Assembly: GCA_963922315.1 (NCBI GenBank) | Contig: CAWUID010000001.1 | Span: 97,970-161,969, forward strand | From: JAHDBG01 sp963922315 | GTDB taxonomy: Bacteria; Pseudomonadota; Gammaproteobacteria; Chromatiales; Chromatiaceae | Reading direction: 5' to 3' | Length of the DNA stretch: 64,000 bases | In this document: positions 45,125-54,833 of the stretch, piece by piece | Numbering within the stretch: position 1 is the stretch's first letter | Layout: each line of letters starts with the position of its first letter | The notes under the pieces: model-generated | The model's input: only the letters and a program-made list of their open reading frames with translations | Databases searched by the model: none | What the model was told of the DNA's origin: nothing | Translations under genes and position numbers: made by a program

Positions 45125-48100
45125 ATGCTTAATATCATCAATCGTTATACCCATGGATTTGCGTCTATCCCCGTCATCTTAGCTTGTAGTCAACGGGGCC
45201 TATTTGATTTGCTGGCACAACAAGGTGCCATGCAACCAAGCAGCATCATTGAACACCTAGGTGCGAATAGCGGACATTTTTCAGCCGCATTACGGCTATT
45301 ACAATCGTTAAATTGGCTCTCTCAAGATAGTGGTAGTCGCTACCAGCTCACTGAGAAAGCCGAACAACATCGCCATGTTCCTCCCGAAATACGGGAAATC
45401 TATACTTGGGATATGCACGCTTATCTGCTAGGCGAAGGTGGCAAACTAGGCAAATGGCTTAAACTTTCTCAAGCACACTGGCATCTTGATGACCCTTTGC
45501 TAGCCGATTTAATTGATGGTACCTTTGTGATTCCACTGCTAATTACCATCAAAAAAAATCAGCTGTTAGATCAAGCACAATTCCACCACCTAAGTCCTGT
45601 GGTGCGTGAAGAATTGATCACCTTATTTGTCAACAAAGGCTGGGCACAATGCAAAACTGATCGACTTGATCTCACCGATACTGGGCGATTTATGCTGGAT
45701 CGCGCCTTCATTACCGGGGTAGCCGCATCTTACCGGCCCATGTTATCCCGCATAGCTGAGTTATTATTTGGCAACCCCCAAACTGTCTTTCAGCGTGATG
45801 CCGCAGGTCATGAACAACATCTAGATAGAACCCTGAATGTAGTAGCCAGTGGTTTTCAGCATGAAAAATATTTTGCAGATATTGAAGAAACCATTCTTGC
45901 GGTATTCAACCGTTTACCCATAGCGGAGCAACCAAACTATGTTGCTGATATGGGTTGTGGAGATGGCCATCTGCTAGCAAGAATATATGAAACGATTCGG
46001 TTGAAATCTGCTCGAGGCAAACTGCTAGATCAACATCCCGTGCATATGATTGGGGTGGACTATAACCTGAAATCATTGGAAGCAACTGCCAAGACATTAG
46101 CAAACATTCCACATAGCGTGCTTCAAGGTGATATTGGTGACCCTGCCCAACTACTGACTGACTTTAAACAGCACAATATAGATCCTGAAGCTGTTCTGCA
46201 CGTCCGCTCATTTTTGGATCATGACCGCCCTTTCCTACCTCTCGAAAACGCAGAAGCGGCACAAGCAAGAGCCAAGCTGCCGCTCGAAGAAGTCTATGTT
46301 GACTCAGATGGGGCATCCATTGAACCACTCATCATGGTGCAAGGTTTGGTAGAACATTTAGCACGCTGGGCAGAAGCGGTCAATCAGCATGGCATGGTAA
46401 TTCTGGAAGTCCATTCCTTAGGTGCCGACATCGTCTCACGCTTTTTGGATGAAAGCGAAAATTTACATTTTGATGCGTTGCAGGCATTTTCTTCACAACA
46501 TCTGGTAAATGCGGCTGTTTTCCTCATGTCTGCTGCTGAGGCCGGCCTATTTGCCAAAACAAAATTTTCTAAAAGATACCCCAGAACATTGCCCTTCACG
46601 CGTATCACTTCGCACTGTTTTGAGAAAAGGCCTTATCGGATTCGTCACCCACGGATGGAAGATTTGGCCGCACTGGTCGATTTAGAAGCCCAATGTTGGG
46701 CAGAACCTTTACGAACTGCAACTACAGAAATTCAGCAACGGATTGAACACTTTCCGCAAGGGCAGTGCATACTTGAGCATGAAGGACAGGTTATTGGTGT
46801 TGTGTATTCACAACGCATTAATAACGCCGATGCACTGAATCAAACAAACTGCCAAGAAGTTTCGGCGCTCCATACACCACAAGGGCCTATCATTCAGCTG
46901 TTGACATTGAACATGCAGCCTACGATGCAACAATATGGTTTCGGTGACCAATTACTCGAATTTATGCTCCAGTATTGTACGTTGCAAAGCGGTATTGACC
47001 GCGTCGTCGGGGTTACCTTGTGTAAGGACTATGCTAATCATGCACCTCTCCCAATGGAAACCTACATTCAAAAACGCAACCAGCGTGGAGAAAGGCTGGA
47101 TCCGATTTTGCGTTTCCATGAATCGCATGGTGCCCAAATCAAACATACCATTGCAGGGTACCGCCCCGCAGATAGCGCTAACCAAGGCAAGGGTGTTTTC
47201 ATTGAATATGATCTGCGTTCTCGCCAACGAGAATTAGCCGATAATCCATCAGAGCCAATACCCAATACGGAGCCTCCAAAACAATCTATCCCTGCGTTAG
47301 TTGAAGAGGCCATTCTTTCTTTGCTTGGGCCACAACACAAACAAAAATTTTCTGCTGAACGTACCTTAGCCGACATGGGCTTAGACTCTTTGGATACCAT
47401 GGAGCTCAGTACATTATTGAGTAAAAGCTGTAATGAAACATTAAGCGACGACTTCTTTTTGCAATACCGCACCGCAGAAGCGATAAGCCGCTTCTTGCAA
47501 AATAAACAGGTCGCGCAAAACGAACCCATCCCCATTGCTGCTACCACTGTCGTTGAAAAAGCGATTCGTTCTTTGCTTGGGCAAAGGCATCAAAACGAAT
47601 TTTCTAGCGACAAAGCCTTGGCAGACATGGGTTTGGATTCGTTAGATATGATGGAACTCAGTACCCTATTAGGGCAAGAGTTCAATAGGGTACTGAGCGA
47701 TGATTTCTTCCTACGCTACCGTACCCCCGCAGCAATTGCTGATTTTCTGCAAAATGATCCGTCAGTACCCCAACCAACAGAGTCCGCCGCAGAAGAGGAA
47801 ACATTAGCCGATTTCAGTGCCGCCGCCGCTGAAGTACCACAAATTCATGCCGTGGTGACGGAGCAACAAGGACGCAAATTACGCGTTGATGATCGCTGGG
47901 TATATGATTTTGCCTCTTGTAATTATTTAGGCTTGGACTTACACCCCGAGGTTATGGCCGCCGTTGGCCCTGCCATTGAAAAATGGGGCGTACACCCAAG
48001 CTGGACACGTGCGGTGGCCTCACCTGCCATCTATGACGAGCTTGAACAAGAATTAGCCGATTTGATCGGTGCACCTTCTGTGTTAGCATTCCCCGCCATT

Positions 48101-49000
48101 ACCTTGCTGCATATGGGCGTCATGCCCATACTCACCGGGCGTGATGGTGTGATTTTCAAAGATATTTCAGCGCACCGCTCCATTGATGAAGCCTGTTGCC
48201 TAGCCCAAACTACCGGAGCGAAATTCGTCAACTTTAAACACAATGATGTTGAAGATTTAGAACGAAAGCTCGCTAGCTACCCCTATGAACGCACCAAGAT
48301 CATTGCGATTGACGGCGTTTATTCTATGTCGGGCGGTTATCCGCGCCTACCCGAATTTGCCGAATTGGCCAAGCAATATAATGCTTGGGTTTATATGGAT
48401 GATGCTCACGGTGTGGGCGTCGTTGGGGAAAACCCCACCCCGGAAATGCCTTATGGCCACAAAGGTAACGGTATCGTCCGACACTTTGATATGGACTACG
48501 CTGATGACCGGCTGATTTATGTCGGTGGGCTATCCAAATCGTACTCTTCTTTCGGTGCTTTTATCACTTGTATTGATGAGGACATGCGTAACCGCTTTAA
48601 AGCCGCCTCTACCTTTATCTTTTCTGGTCCTTCACCGGTCGCGAGTCTGGCCAGTGCGATTGCTGGCCTTAAACTCAATCTCAGTGAAGGTGATAAATGG
48701 CGCCAACAAATCTATAAGCTAACGCATAAACTGGTCACCGAAGCGAACGCATTGGGGTTTGAGGTCGTCAATGACAATTTCTTCCCCATTGTAGGTATTG
48801 TGATTGGTACCACTAAAAACGTTATTGCAGCCTGCAACATTCTGTGGGACTACGGTATTTTAATCACGCCAGCCCTGTTCCCGATTGTGCCAATGGATCA
48901 AGGACTCTTGCGTTTCTCCATTACCGCTGCCAACACAGAAGAACAAATCGACCAATCATTGGCAGCTTTGGCAGCAGTACGTCAGATGCTTGAAGAATAA
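45125..49000 (+). CDS. sxtA: SxtA-type polyketide synthase-like enzyme with two tandem ACP domains
   Basis: Multidomain enzyme, 1291 residues, matching SxtA, which starts saxitoxin synthesis by joining an acyl unit to arginine. Domains in order: methyltransferase (about 1-490; SAM motif VADMGCGDGHLL near 275; INRYTHGF and HLGANSGHF near the start); GNAT (about 500-695); ACP1 (about 722-795, Ser755 in MGLDSLD); ACP2 (about 807-880, Ser839 in MGLDSLD); class II aminotransferase/alpha-oxoamine synthase (about 900-1291, DDAHGVGVVG and PLP Lys1138 in GGLSKSYSSFGAF). Known cyanobacterial SxtA has about 1245 residues and one ACP, so the tandem ACP is unusual. The stop overlaps the edge of a repeat element. 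Product identity is inferred, not shown. Confidence 0.96.
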   Translation: MLNIINRYTHGFASIPVILACSQRGLFDLLAQQGAMQPSSIIEHLGANSGHFSAALRLLQSLNWLSQDSGSRYQLTEKAEQHRHVPPEIREIYTWDMHAYLLGEGGKLGKWLKLSQAHWHLDDPLLADLIDGTFVIPLLITIKKNQLLDQAQFHHLSPVVREELITLFVNKGWAQCKTDRLDLTDTGRFMLDRAFITGVAASYRPMLSRIAELLFGNPQTVFQRDAAGHEQHLDRTLNVVASGFQHEKYFADIEETILAVFNRLPIAEQPNYVADMGCGDGHLLARIYETIRLKSARGKLLDQHPVHMIGVDYNLKSLEATAKTLANIPHSVLQGDIGDPAQLLTDFKQHNIDPEAVLHVRSFLDHDRPFLPLENAEAAQARAKLPLEEVYVDSDGASIEPLIMVQGLVEHLARWAEAVNQHGMVILEVHSLGADIVSRFLDESENLHFDALQAFSSQHLVNAAVFLMSAAEAGLFAKTKFSKRYPRTLPFTRITSHCFEKRPYRIRHPRMEDLAALVDLEAQCWAEPLRTATTEIQQRIEHFPQGQCILEHEGQVIGVVYSQRINNADALNQTNCQEVSALHTPQGPIIQLLTLNMQPTMQQYGFGDQLLEFMLQYCTLQSGIDRVVGVTLCKDYANHAPLPMETYIQKRNQRGERLDPILRFHESHGAQIKHTIAGYRPADSANQGKGVFIEYDLRSRQRELADNPSEPIPNTEPPKQSIPALVEEAILSLLGPQHKQKFSAERTLADMGLDSLDTMELSTLLSKSCNETLSDDFFLQYRTAEAISRFLQNKQVAQNEPIPIAATTVVEKAIRSLLGQRHQNEFSSDKALADMGLDSLDMMELSTLLGQEFNRVLSDDFFLRYRTPAAIADFLQNDPSVPQPTESAAEEETLADFSAAAAEVPQIHAVVTEQQGRKLRVDDRWVYDFASCNYLGLDLHPEVMAAVGPAIEKWGVHPSWTRAVASPAIYDELEQELADLIGAPSVLAFPAITLLHMGVMPILTGRDGVIFKDISAHRSIDEACCLAQTTGAKFVNFKHNDVEDLERKLASYPYERTKIIAIDGVYSMSGGYPRLPEFAELAKQYNAWVYMDDAHGVGVVGENPTPEMPYGHKGNGIVRHFDMDYADDRLIYVGGLSKSYSSFGAFITCIDEDMRNRFKAASTFIFSGPSPVASLASAIAGLKLNLSEGDKWRQQIYKLTHKLVTEANALGFEVVNDNFFPIVGIVIGTTKNVIAACNILWDYGILITPALFPIVPMDQGLLRFSITAANTEEQIDQSLAALAAVRQMLEE

Positions 49001-49218
49001 CCCGTTCAAATATCAAAACTCAGGTAACTTTCGGCCTTTTTTAGCCAGTCCGGAATATTGTCATTTTGCGCGCAGCCAAACCAAGTCGCAAAATCTACCT
49101 AAATTTTCCGGTCCAGTAAATGGCGATAGATTACGTGATGCATACCATGATAGGCGGCAATACATCTTTGTATCGCACACAAACTGCTGAAAAACGCTGT
49201 TTTTCAACAGCCTGCTAA
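48998..49218. repeat. Island repeat copy 1 (ends in AGGCTGTTGAAAAA)
   Basis: The right end, read on the minus strand, is TTAGCAGGCTGTTGAAAAAC followed by GCGTTTTTCAGCAGTTTGTG, matching the repeat at 61371. The left end is less clear; TAACCCGTTCAAA at the sxtA stop is a weak inverse. No coding capacity. Fills the 240-bp gap between sxtA and the next gene. Confidence 0.55.
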
Positions 49219-49243
49219 ATAATGACAAATAAAGGAACAATGC

Positions 49244-49993
49244 ATGATGCACCACCAACCTAGTATTGCTTACCCAGAGATGACAAAATCGTCTCTAGTC
49301 TTGTTTGATATGGCCGCTTTTTATCTGCCGCTGCATGGTCAAAGCTGGAAAGACTTTTTTACGCATGCGCCCATACTCAGCCTAGTTGAAGGATTGATCT
49401 ACCAGGTCGAATTAGCGCTGGAATCTGCCGATACTATGGAGGCAATCCCACCTGACTACTGGCAGCGTACAGAAACACTGATCACCACTTTTCTTGCTGA
49501 ACACCAACTGGATAATCCAGTTGTGTTGCGTTATCTGACCGAAGTTGGTGAGTATTTCCAGACAGTGCAACAACTATTATCCACTGACCAACCCAGCTAT
49601 GAAGCCGTTATACGCGCGGCGGAATTGCGCCCGGCTGACATCCGCTTGTTACATGCCATTCTGTTACAACGATTAGGGCAAACACATGATGCAACCCTAT
49701 TCGACATTCTCTGGCCGTTAGAATGTCTGCTAGATCTAAAAGCCAATCTGACTGAATATACAGATGATTTAGCTACCGGTCACTACAACACCTACCAGAT
49801 GTTTGTCACCCTATATGGAGAACAAGCACCAAAGCATATCCAAGTTGAACAACAACGTTACGAAGCCAACTTACAAGACAAACTCACTGGCGCATCAATC
49901 GATCAGCAACAACAGATTCAACAATTCATGCAGCAACATGAAACAGACTACCCTTCCGTTGCGATTCCCCAACCTATAATCCGCCATGATTGA
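49244..49993 (+). CDS. Unrecognised 249-residue protein between sxtA and sxtG
   Basis: I do not recognise a domain. The sequence is soluble and probably mainly helical, without a signal peptide, membrane segment, nucleotide-binding or clear metal motif. Notable segments are WKDFFTHAPILSLVEGLIYQ near the N-terminus, IRAAELRPADIRLLHAILLQ in the middle and a Gln-rich C-terminus (DQQQQIQQFMQQHE). A good ribosome site (AAAGGAAC) precedes the ATG. Its last 8 bp overlap the sxtG start, so it is likely coupled to SxtG. I do not equate it with any named sxt gene. Confidence 0.8.
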   Translation: MMHHQPSIAYPEMTKSSLVLFDMAAFYLPLHGQSWKDFFTHAPILSLVEGLIYQVELALESADTMEAIPPDYWQRTETLITTFLAEHQLDNPVVLRYLTEVGEYFQTVQQLLSTDQPSYEAVIRAAELRPADIRLLHAILLQRLGQTHDATLFDILWPLECLLDLKANLTEYTDDLATGHYNTYQMFVTLYGEQAPKHIQVEQQRYEANLQDKLTGASIDQQQQIQQFMQQHETDYPSVAIPQPIIRHD

Positions 49994-51086
49994 GTCTGAC
50001 ACCATGCACGCAACTTGCCCGGTTAATTCACATAATGAATGGGATCCACTGGAAGAAGTGATTGTCGGCACGGTAGAAGGTGCCATGTTCCCAGCTTGGA
50101 GCACCATCAATGTCGCCACCGTACCGCCTGGCATGTGGCCAGAGATGCAAGCCCGAATGGGCGGCGGTGGTAATCCGTATCGACCAGAGATTGTGGATGC
50201 GGCACGTAAAGAATTAGAAAACTTTGTGCATATCTTAGAGGTTGAAGGCGTGACGGTGCGTCGAATAGATCAATGTGATTATGCCGCGCCTTTTGCCACA
50301 CCTGACTGGCAAGTCTCAAGCGGCTTTTGTGCCGCGAACCCACGCGATCCGTTTTTAGTCATTGGTAATGAAATTATTGAAGCACCGATGGCAGACCGCA
50401 GCCGTTATTACGAAGCCTGGGCATACCGAGCCTTGTTTAAGGAATATTTTCAGGCCGGTGCAAAATGGACAGCTGCACCTAAACCGCAATTGTTCGATGC
50501 GCTATATGATGCAAACTACACACGGCCAGCGCCGGATGAAACGATGCGTTACATGGTCACAGAGTTTGAACCAGTATTTGATGCAGCCGACTTTGTTCGT
50601 TGTGGAAGAGACATCTTTTGCCAAGGAAGCAATGTGACCAACAAATTTGGTATTGCCTGGCTACAACGACATTTGGGCGAAAAATATCGCATTCATATTT
50701 TGCATAATCGCAGCCCTGAAGCAATTCATATCGACACCACCTTCATGCCACTTGCGCCGGGAAAAGTATTGGTGAACCCGGAATATCTCGACATAAATAA
50801 ACTGCCAGATATTTTGCAAAATTGGGAACTACTGGTTGCCCCAGAACCACCACCAATCACCGATCCACTATGCGGTGTTAGCGAATGGGCCGGAGTAAAT
50901 GTATTGATGCTGGATGAAGAGCGTATTATTGTCGAAAAACGTCAGGAGCCACTCATTAAGGCATTAAAAAATTGGGGATTTCAGCCAATCCCTTGTGCTT
51001 TTGAACACTATTATTATTTTCTGGGCTCATTCCATTGTGCGACATTGGATATTCGCCGCCAAGGGACACTGCAATCTTATTTTTAG
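49986..51086 (+). CDS. sxtG: SxtG-type amidinotransferase
   Basis: Transfers an amidino group, normally from arginine, to install the second guanidine in saxitoxin synthesis. 366 residues of the glycine-amidinotransferase family. CPVNSHNEWDPLEEVIVGTV at the N-terminus, GNEIIEAPMADRSRYYE, FDAADFVRCGRDIF, the catalytic His region AIHIDTTFMPLAPGKVLVNP and the catalytic Cys351 in GSFHCATLDIRRQGTLQSYF are all present. The pattern follows SxtG rather than ordinary creatine-type enzymes. ATG at 49986 overlaps the preceding gene; a second ATG at 50004 is an alternative start. Confidence 0.94.
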   Translation: MIESDTMHATCPVNSHNEWDPLEEVIVGTVEGAMFPAWSTINVATVPPGMWPEMQARMGGGGNPYRPEIVDAARKELENFVHILEVEGVTVRRIDQCDYAAPFATPDWQVSSGFCAANPRDPFLVIGNEIIEAPMADRSRYYEAWAYRALFKEYFQAGAKWTAAPKPQLFDALYDANYTRPAPDETMRYMVTEFEPVFDAADFVRCGRDIFCQGSNVTNKFGIAWLQRHLGEKYRIHILHNRSPEAIHIDTTFMPLAPGKVLVNPEYLDINKLPDILQNWELLVAPEPPPITDPLCGVSEWAGVNVLMLDEERIIVEKRQEPLIKALKNWGFQPIPCAFEHYYYFLGSFHCATLDIRRQGTLQSYF

Positions 51087-51140
51087 CTTACGTCAAATAT
51101 GCTCAATAATTTTTTAGCATTAAGTAAAGCAACATAACAC

Positions 51141-53141
51141 ATGCTTCCCATTACCGCTTTAACCATAGCAAGTATCGCACTGGGATTTACTATTAAACGA
51201 TACTATAGTGCAAAACAAAAACTCCCGATACTAGCAGGTTGGGCTGGACTCTCTAAGCATATTAATACAACCCAAAATGAAATCAGTGAAATTGAAAAAC
51301 AGGACAATCGCTGTCTTGCTAGTTCTCTCTTATCACTAAGCACAGCAAGTATAGGAATATTGTTTCATCCACCGCTGACACCTTTCAGTGCCATCGGTAT
51401 TATTTATGCTTCAGTTCCTCTCTGGCAAACAGCCTGGAATGCACTATGGCAAGAGAAAAAATTTGGCATTGCCGGACTTTCGTCTATTGGGGCGGTGCCA
51501 TTACTGCTGTCAGGTTATTATTTTGTCCCCGCTTTAGGTTATACCCTATATTTTCTTTCAGAAAAGCTCATTGCCAAAACGCAAGACCATGCCAAAAAAC
51601 GCATGGCTGATACGTTTTTTGCGCAGTCACCCCAAGCTTGGGTTGACCAGGATGGTGTAGAACGCCGGGTTCCATACGAATCACTCAAGATAGGCGACAT
51701 TGTAGTTGTCAACGCTGGCGAAGTGATTCCTATTGATGGACACATCACAGCGGGTAATGCTTCTATTGATCAACGTATGTTGACCGGAGAGGCGCAACCC
51801 GCAGAAAAAGGCACAGAAGAACAAGTCTTTGCCTCAACTGTGGTACTCGCTGGCCAGATCAAGATTCGGGTCGAACAAGCTGGACAAAAGACTGTATCGG
51901 CACAAGTCGTACAGTTGCTAGAAAATACCCTAGATTTCAAATCCAGTGTCGAATTAAAAGGCCAAAAAATCGCTGATCAATCTGCTTTACCCACTTTGGC
52001 TCTGGCGATTTTAGCCTTGCCCTTGGCAGGACAAACCGCCGCATTAACGATATTAAATGCTTGTGCCGGCGATACGATCAGACTCGTTGCACCCATCAGC
52101 TTGCGCAATTTTCTGCAAATCGCATCCGACCAAGGCATATTGATCAAAGATGGCCGTGCCTTAGAAACCCTCAATAAAGTAGACACTATCGTATTTGATA
52201 AAACAGGTACACTGACAGAAGATGTACCCCATGTTGAGACTGTCCATACCTGTAGCGATCTCAATGAAGATAAATTGCTACAGTTAGCCGCTGCTGCTGA
52301 ACACAAACAAATGCATCCCATTGCGCAAGCCATCCAGCAAGAAGTGATACAGCGTGAGTTGGATGTGCCAAAAATACAACATGCGGCCTATGACATCGGC
52401 TATGGCTTGAAAGTGACTATCGCAGAAAAGGTAGTACAGGTCGGCAGCCAGCGTTTTATGCAGCTATCTGGCATTGCGATTCCAGCAGCCATTGAAGCCA
52501 TACAACGGCTATGCAGCGAACAAGGGCACTCACTGGTTTATATTGCGCTAGATGAGCAATTGGCCGGTGCTATTGAACTCCATGCCAGCATTCGCGCAGA
52601 GGTAAAGCCTATTATCCGCCAGCTGCGCCAACAAGGTTTTGAGCTTTATATTCTATCGGGTGATCAGGAACAGCCGACCCAAAAATTGGCCGAAGATATC
52701 GGCATTCAACATTACTTCGCCGAGACCTTGCCAGAAAACAAAGCCAAGTGCATTGCCCAACTACAACAAGCAGGCAAACAAGTTTGCTTTATTGGAGATG
52801 GTATTAATGATGCTATTGCCCTTAAAACAGCCCATGCTGCTATTTCTTTACGGGGTGCTTCCACGATTGCAACGGACACCGCCCATATTATATTGATGGA
52901 TGGCAACTTAACCCAGCTAGTCAACCTGTTTGCGATTGCAGCCGAGCTAGAAAAAAATATGAAAGTTAGCCTCGTCACCAGTATCGTACCCAGCATGGTA
53001 ACCATAGCCGGTGCTCTCTTTCTAAATTTTGGCGTGTTGAGTGCGGTTTGGTTATATAACATTGGCTTTTTGGTTGGCATGGCTAACGCCATGCGTCCGA
53101 CATTCACTTATAAAAATAAAACGTTAACTAAATTACCTTGA
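51141..53141 (+). CDS. P-type ATPase without CPx motif (copy 2)
   Basis: 666-residue P1B-like ATPase with TGEAQPAEK, FDKTGTLTED (Asp353), HP motif in KQMHPIAQAI, and GDGINDAIA. No HMA domain at the N-terminus, only hydrophobic segments. At the metal-site helix the sequence is ILNACAGDTIRLVAPISLRN in place of a CPC motif. Located between sxtG and the first Rieske gene, so it may export or import something linked to the pathway. Substrate unknown. Closest in layout to copy 1 at 37903. Confidence 0.88.
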   Translation: MLPITALTIASIALGFTIKRYYSAKQKLPILAGWAGLSKHINTTQNEISEIEKQDNRCLASSLLSLSTASIGILFHPPLTPFSAIGIIYASVPLWQTAWNALWQEKKFGIAGLSSIGAVPLLLSGYYFVPALGYTLYFLSEKLIAKTQDHAKKRMADTFFAQSPQAWVDQDGVERRVPYESLKIGDIVVVNAGEVIPIDGHITAGNASIDQRMLTGEAQPAEKGTEEQVFASTVVLAGQIKIRVEQAGQKTVSAQVVQLLENTLDFKSSVELKGQKIADQSALPTLALAILALPLAGQTAALTILNACAGDTIRLVAPISLRNFLQIASDQGILIKDGRALETLNKVDTIVFDKTGTLTEDVPHVETVHTCSDLNEDKLLQLAAAAEHKQMHPIAQAIQQEVIQRELDVPKIQHAAYDIGYGLKVTIAEKVVQVGSQRFMQLSGIAIPAAIEAIQRLCSEQGHSLVYIALDEQLAGAIELHASIRAEVKPIIRQLRQQGFELYILSGDQEQPTQKLAEDIGIQHYFAETLPENKAKCIAQLQQAGKQVCFIGDGINDAIALKTAHAAISLRGASTIATDTAHIILMDGNLTQLVNLFAIAAELEKNMKVSLVTSIVPSMVTIAGALFLNFGVLSAVWLYNIGFLVGMANAMRPTFTYKNKTLTKLP

Positions 53142-53166
53142 GCCCTGGTAAAACCCGGAAATAATT

Positions 53167-54186
53167 ATGCAAAATCCAGATCCCGTCTTAATCAACAATT
53201 GGTATGTCGTTGCTAACGTAGAAGAATGCAAACCCGGCAGTATCAGCACCGCACGTTTATTGGGTATTAATTTAGTACTATGGCGCGGTGATGAACCTGA
53301 TTCACCCATACAAGTTTGGCAAGATTATTGCCCCCATCGCGGTGTACAGCTATCCCTAGGCGAAATTACGAATAATCGGTTGGCCTGTCCTTATCACGGT
53401 TGGCAATATAATACCGCAGGAAAATGTGTGCATATTCCTGCTCATCCAGATAAAGAGCCTCCAGCCGGTGCAAAAGCCAAAGCCTATCAATGCCAAGAAC
53501 GTTATGGCCTAGTGTGGGTTTGTTTAGGTCAACCAGCCAATGACATACCTGTATTCCCGGAATGGGATGATGCGAAGTATGATAAAACCTATACGAAGAC
53601 ATACACTGTTAAAGCCAGCGCGTTTCGTATGATGGAAAACTTCTTAGATGTTGCTCATTTCCCTATTCTGCACGATGGTTGGTTAGGCGACCGTAACCAA
53701 GCGCAAATGGAAAACTTTGAAGTAAAACTTAACAAAGATGGCATTAAAATGCATAACTTTAAACTGCAAATGCCAAGATTCAATGAAAACAATGAAACGG
53801 ATTCATCGATTAATTCACAAATCATCAATCATCCGTTATGCCAATATTGGATCTCAGAATCTGATGATCTTCGAGCAACCGACTTTTTAGTAGTCACACC
53901 CATTGATGAAGATAACTGTATCGTACGCATGTTAATGACCTGGAGTCGGTCTACAACTTTGGATTCAAAAGAATTAGAAGCACAGATGCTGACTGAATTT
54001 AATGAAACAGTAGAACAAGATATGCAGATTTTACATGCGCAACAGCCAACACGGTTACCCCTGTTAGGCACAAAGTGGATGAGCACACATGGGTTACCAC
54101 ACGAAGTCCATATGCCTTCTGATCAATGCACTGTCACCTATCGTAAATGGCTAAAGGAGTTAGGTGTAACTTATGGTGTTTGTTAA
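53167..54186 (+). CDS. sxtT: SxtT/SxtH-type Rieske non-haem iron oxygenase (1)
   Basis: Oxygenase of 339 residues whose relatives hydroxylate the saxitoxin skeleton. The Rieske cluster ligands are Cys55, His57, Cys74 and His77 (YCPHRGV and ACPYHGWQ), and the mononuclear iron motif is Asp161, His164, His169 (FLDVAHFPILHDGW). The N-terminus (PDPVLINNWYVVANVEECKPG) and the C-terminus (KELGVTYGVC) are typical of SxtT/SxtH. The symbol marks the family; regiochemistry (SxtT, SxtH or GxtA-like) is not settled. No reductase or ferredoxin gene is adjacent. The stop overlaps repeat copy 2. Confidence 0.93.
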   Translation: MQNPDPVLINNWYVVANVEECKPGSISTARLLGINLVLWRGDEPDSPIQVWQDYCPHRGVQLSLGEITNNRLACPYHGWQYNTAGKCVHIPAHPDKEPPAGAKAKAYQCQERYGLVWVCLGQPANDIPVFPEWDDAKYDKTYTKTYTVKASAFRMMENFLDVAHFPILHDGWLGDRNQAQMENFEVKLNKDGIKMHNFKLQMPRFNENNETDSSINSQIINHPLCQYWISESDDLRATDFLVVTPIDEDNCIVRMLMTWSRSTTLDSKELEAQMLTEFNETVEQDMQILHAQQPTRLPLLGTKWMSTHGLPHEVHMPSDQCTVTYRKWLKELGVTYGVC

Positions 54187-54330
54187 CAGGCTGTTGAAAC
54201 TCTACTGATGTGGCTCGATACGGCGCGTTAAAATAGCCTCAAAATGCGCATTTACTCCATGTGAACTCCGCTTTTTCGCCCATTTTCGCCTTGTCTCGTA
54301 CTCGCCTCAGCGAATTTCAATAATCTGTTA
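54184..54330. repeat. Island repeat copy 2 (MITE-like)
   Basis: Left end TAACAGGCTGTTGAAAC and right end GAATTTCAATAATCTGTTA are imperfect inverse copies (14 of 19 bases). The left end contains the TAA stop codon of the preceding Rieske gene. About 147 bp, without coding capacity. Confidence 0.65.
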
Positions 54331-54374
54331 AAGCACACCGAAGTACTTTTACGCAATGTAATAAGGAGGGGAAA

Positions 54375-54719
54375 TTGACCGTTGCGACACTTGAAATAAT
54401 GATAATCAAACCAGAAAAGCGAGAAGCATTTCACCAAAATTGGGAAAGGTTTCAAAGATTAGCCAAACAAACTGGATTGATTAAGTCAACAAAGTTGTGG
54501 GTAGATGGATTTGGCGGCTTGCTGCTTGAACCACTATCTGGATACAAATATTACGCAATGACAGAATTTGAGAATATAGCCGATAATGAAAAAATGCACC
54601 GAAAATTAGCAGAAGAAAGTGAAGAATATCGCGAATTTGAGCAACAGCTTTTTGAACAATCAATCCCCAATACTGGAAAATGTCTTATCATGACAGACGA
54701 CTTTATTAGGCATATCTAA
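54375..54719 (+). CDS. Small ABM/ferredoxin-fold-like protein
   Basis: 114 residues. The opening (VATLEIMIIKPEKREAFHQNW) followed by GFGGLLLEPLSGYKYYAMTEFEN resembles the antibiotic-biosynthesis-monooxygenase (ABM) dimeric alpha-beta barrel family, which includes small tailoring enzymes and haem monooxygenases. The assignment is tentative. The start is TTG at 54375, supported by a strong ribosome site (AAGGAGGG, 54363-54370). Located between the two Rieske genes, so it may act on the same substrate. Not a canonical sxt gene that I can name. Confidence 0.6.
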   Translation: MTVATLEIMIIKPEKREAFHQNWERFQRLAKQTGLIKSTKLWVDGFGGLLLEPLSGYKYYAMTEFENIADNEKMHRKLAEESEEYREFEQQLFEQSIPNTGKCLIMTDDFIRHI

Positions 54720-54833
54720 TATCCTGCACGACCTATTACAGTGGATACCAAATAAAAACTTAAGTTAGGTCACAAACACTTTGTTAAAATTTCTCAACAT
54801 ACCTATGTTAGCCGATAAAACCAGGAAACAATT

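Noticed and set aside
49986..51086. Generic glycine amidinotransferase
   Set aside because: Residue patterns along the full length and the sxtA neighbourhood favour SxtG.
51141..53141. Copper or zinc exporter annotation for the P-type ATPases
   Set aside because: The CPx metal motif and HMA domain are absent in all four copies, so a metal substrate cannot be supported.
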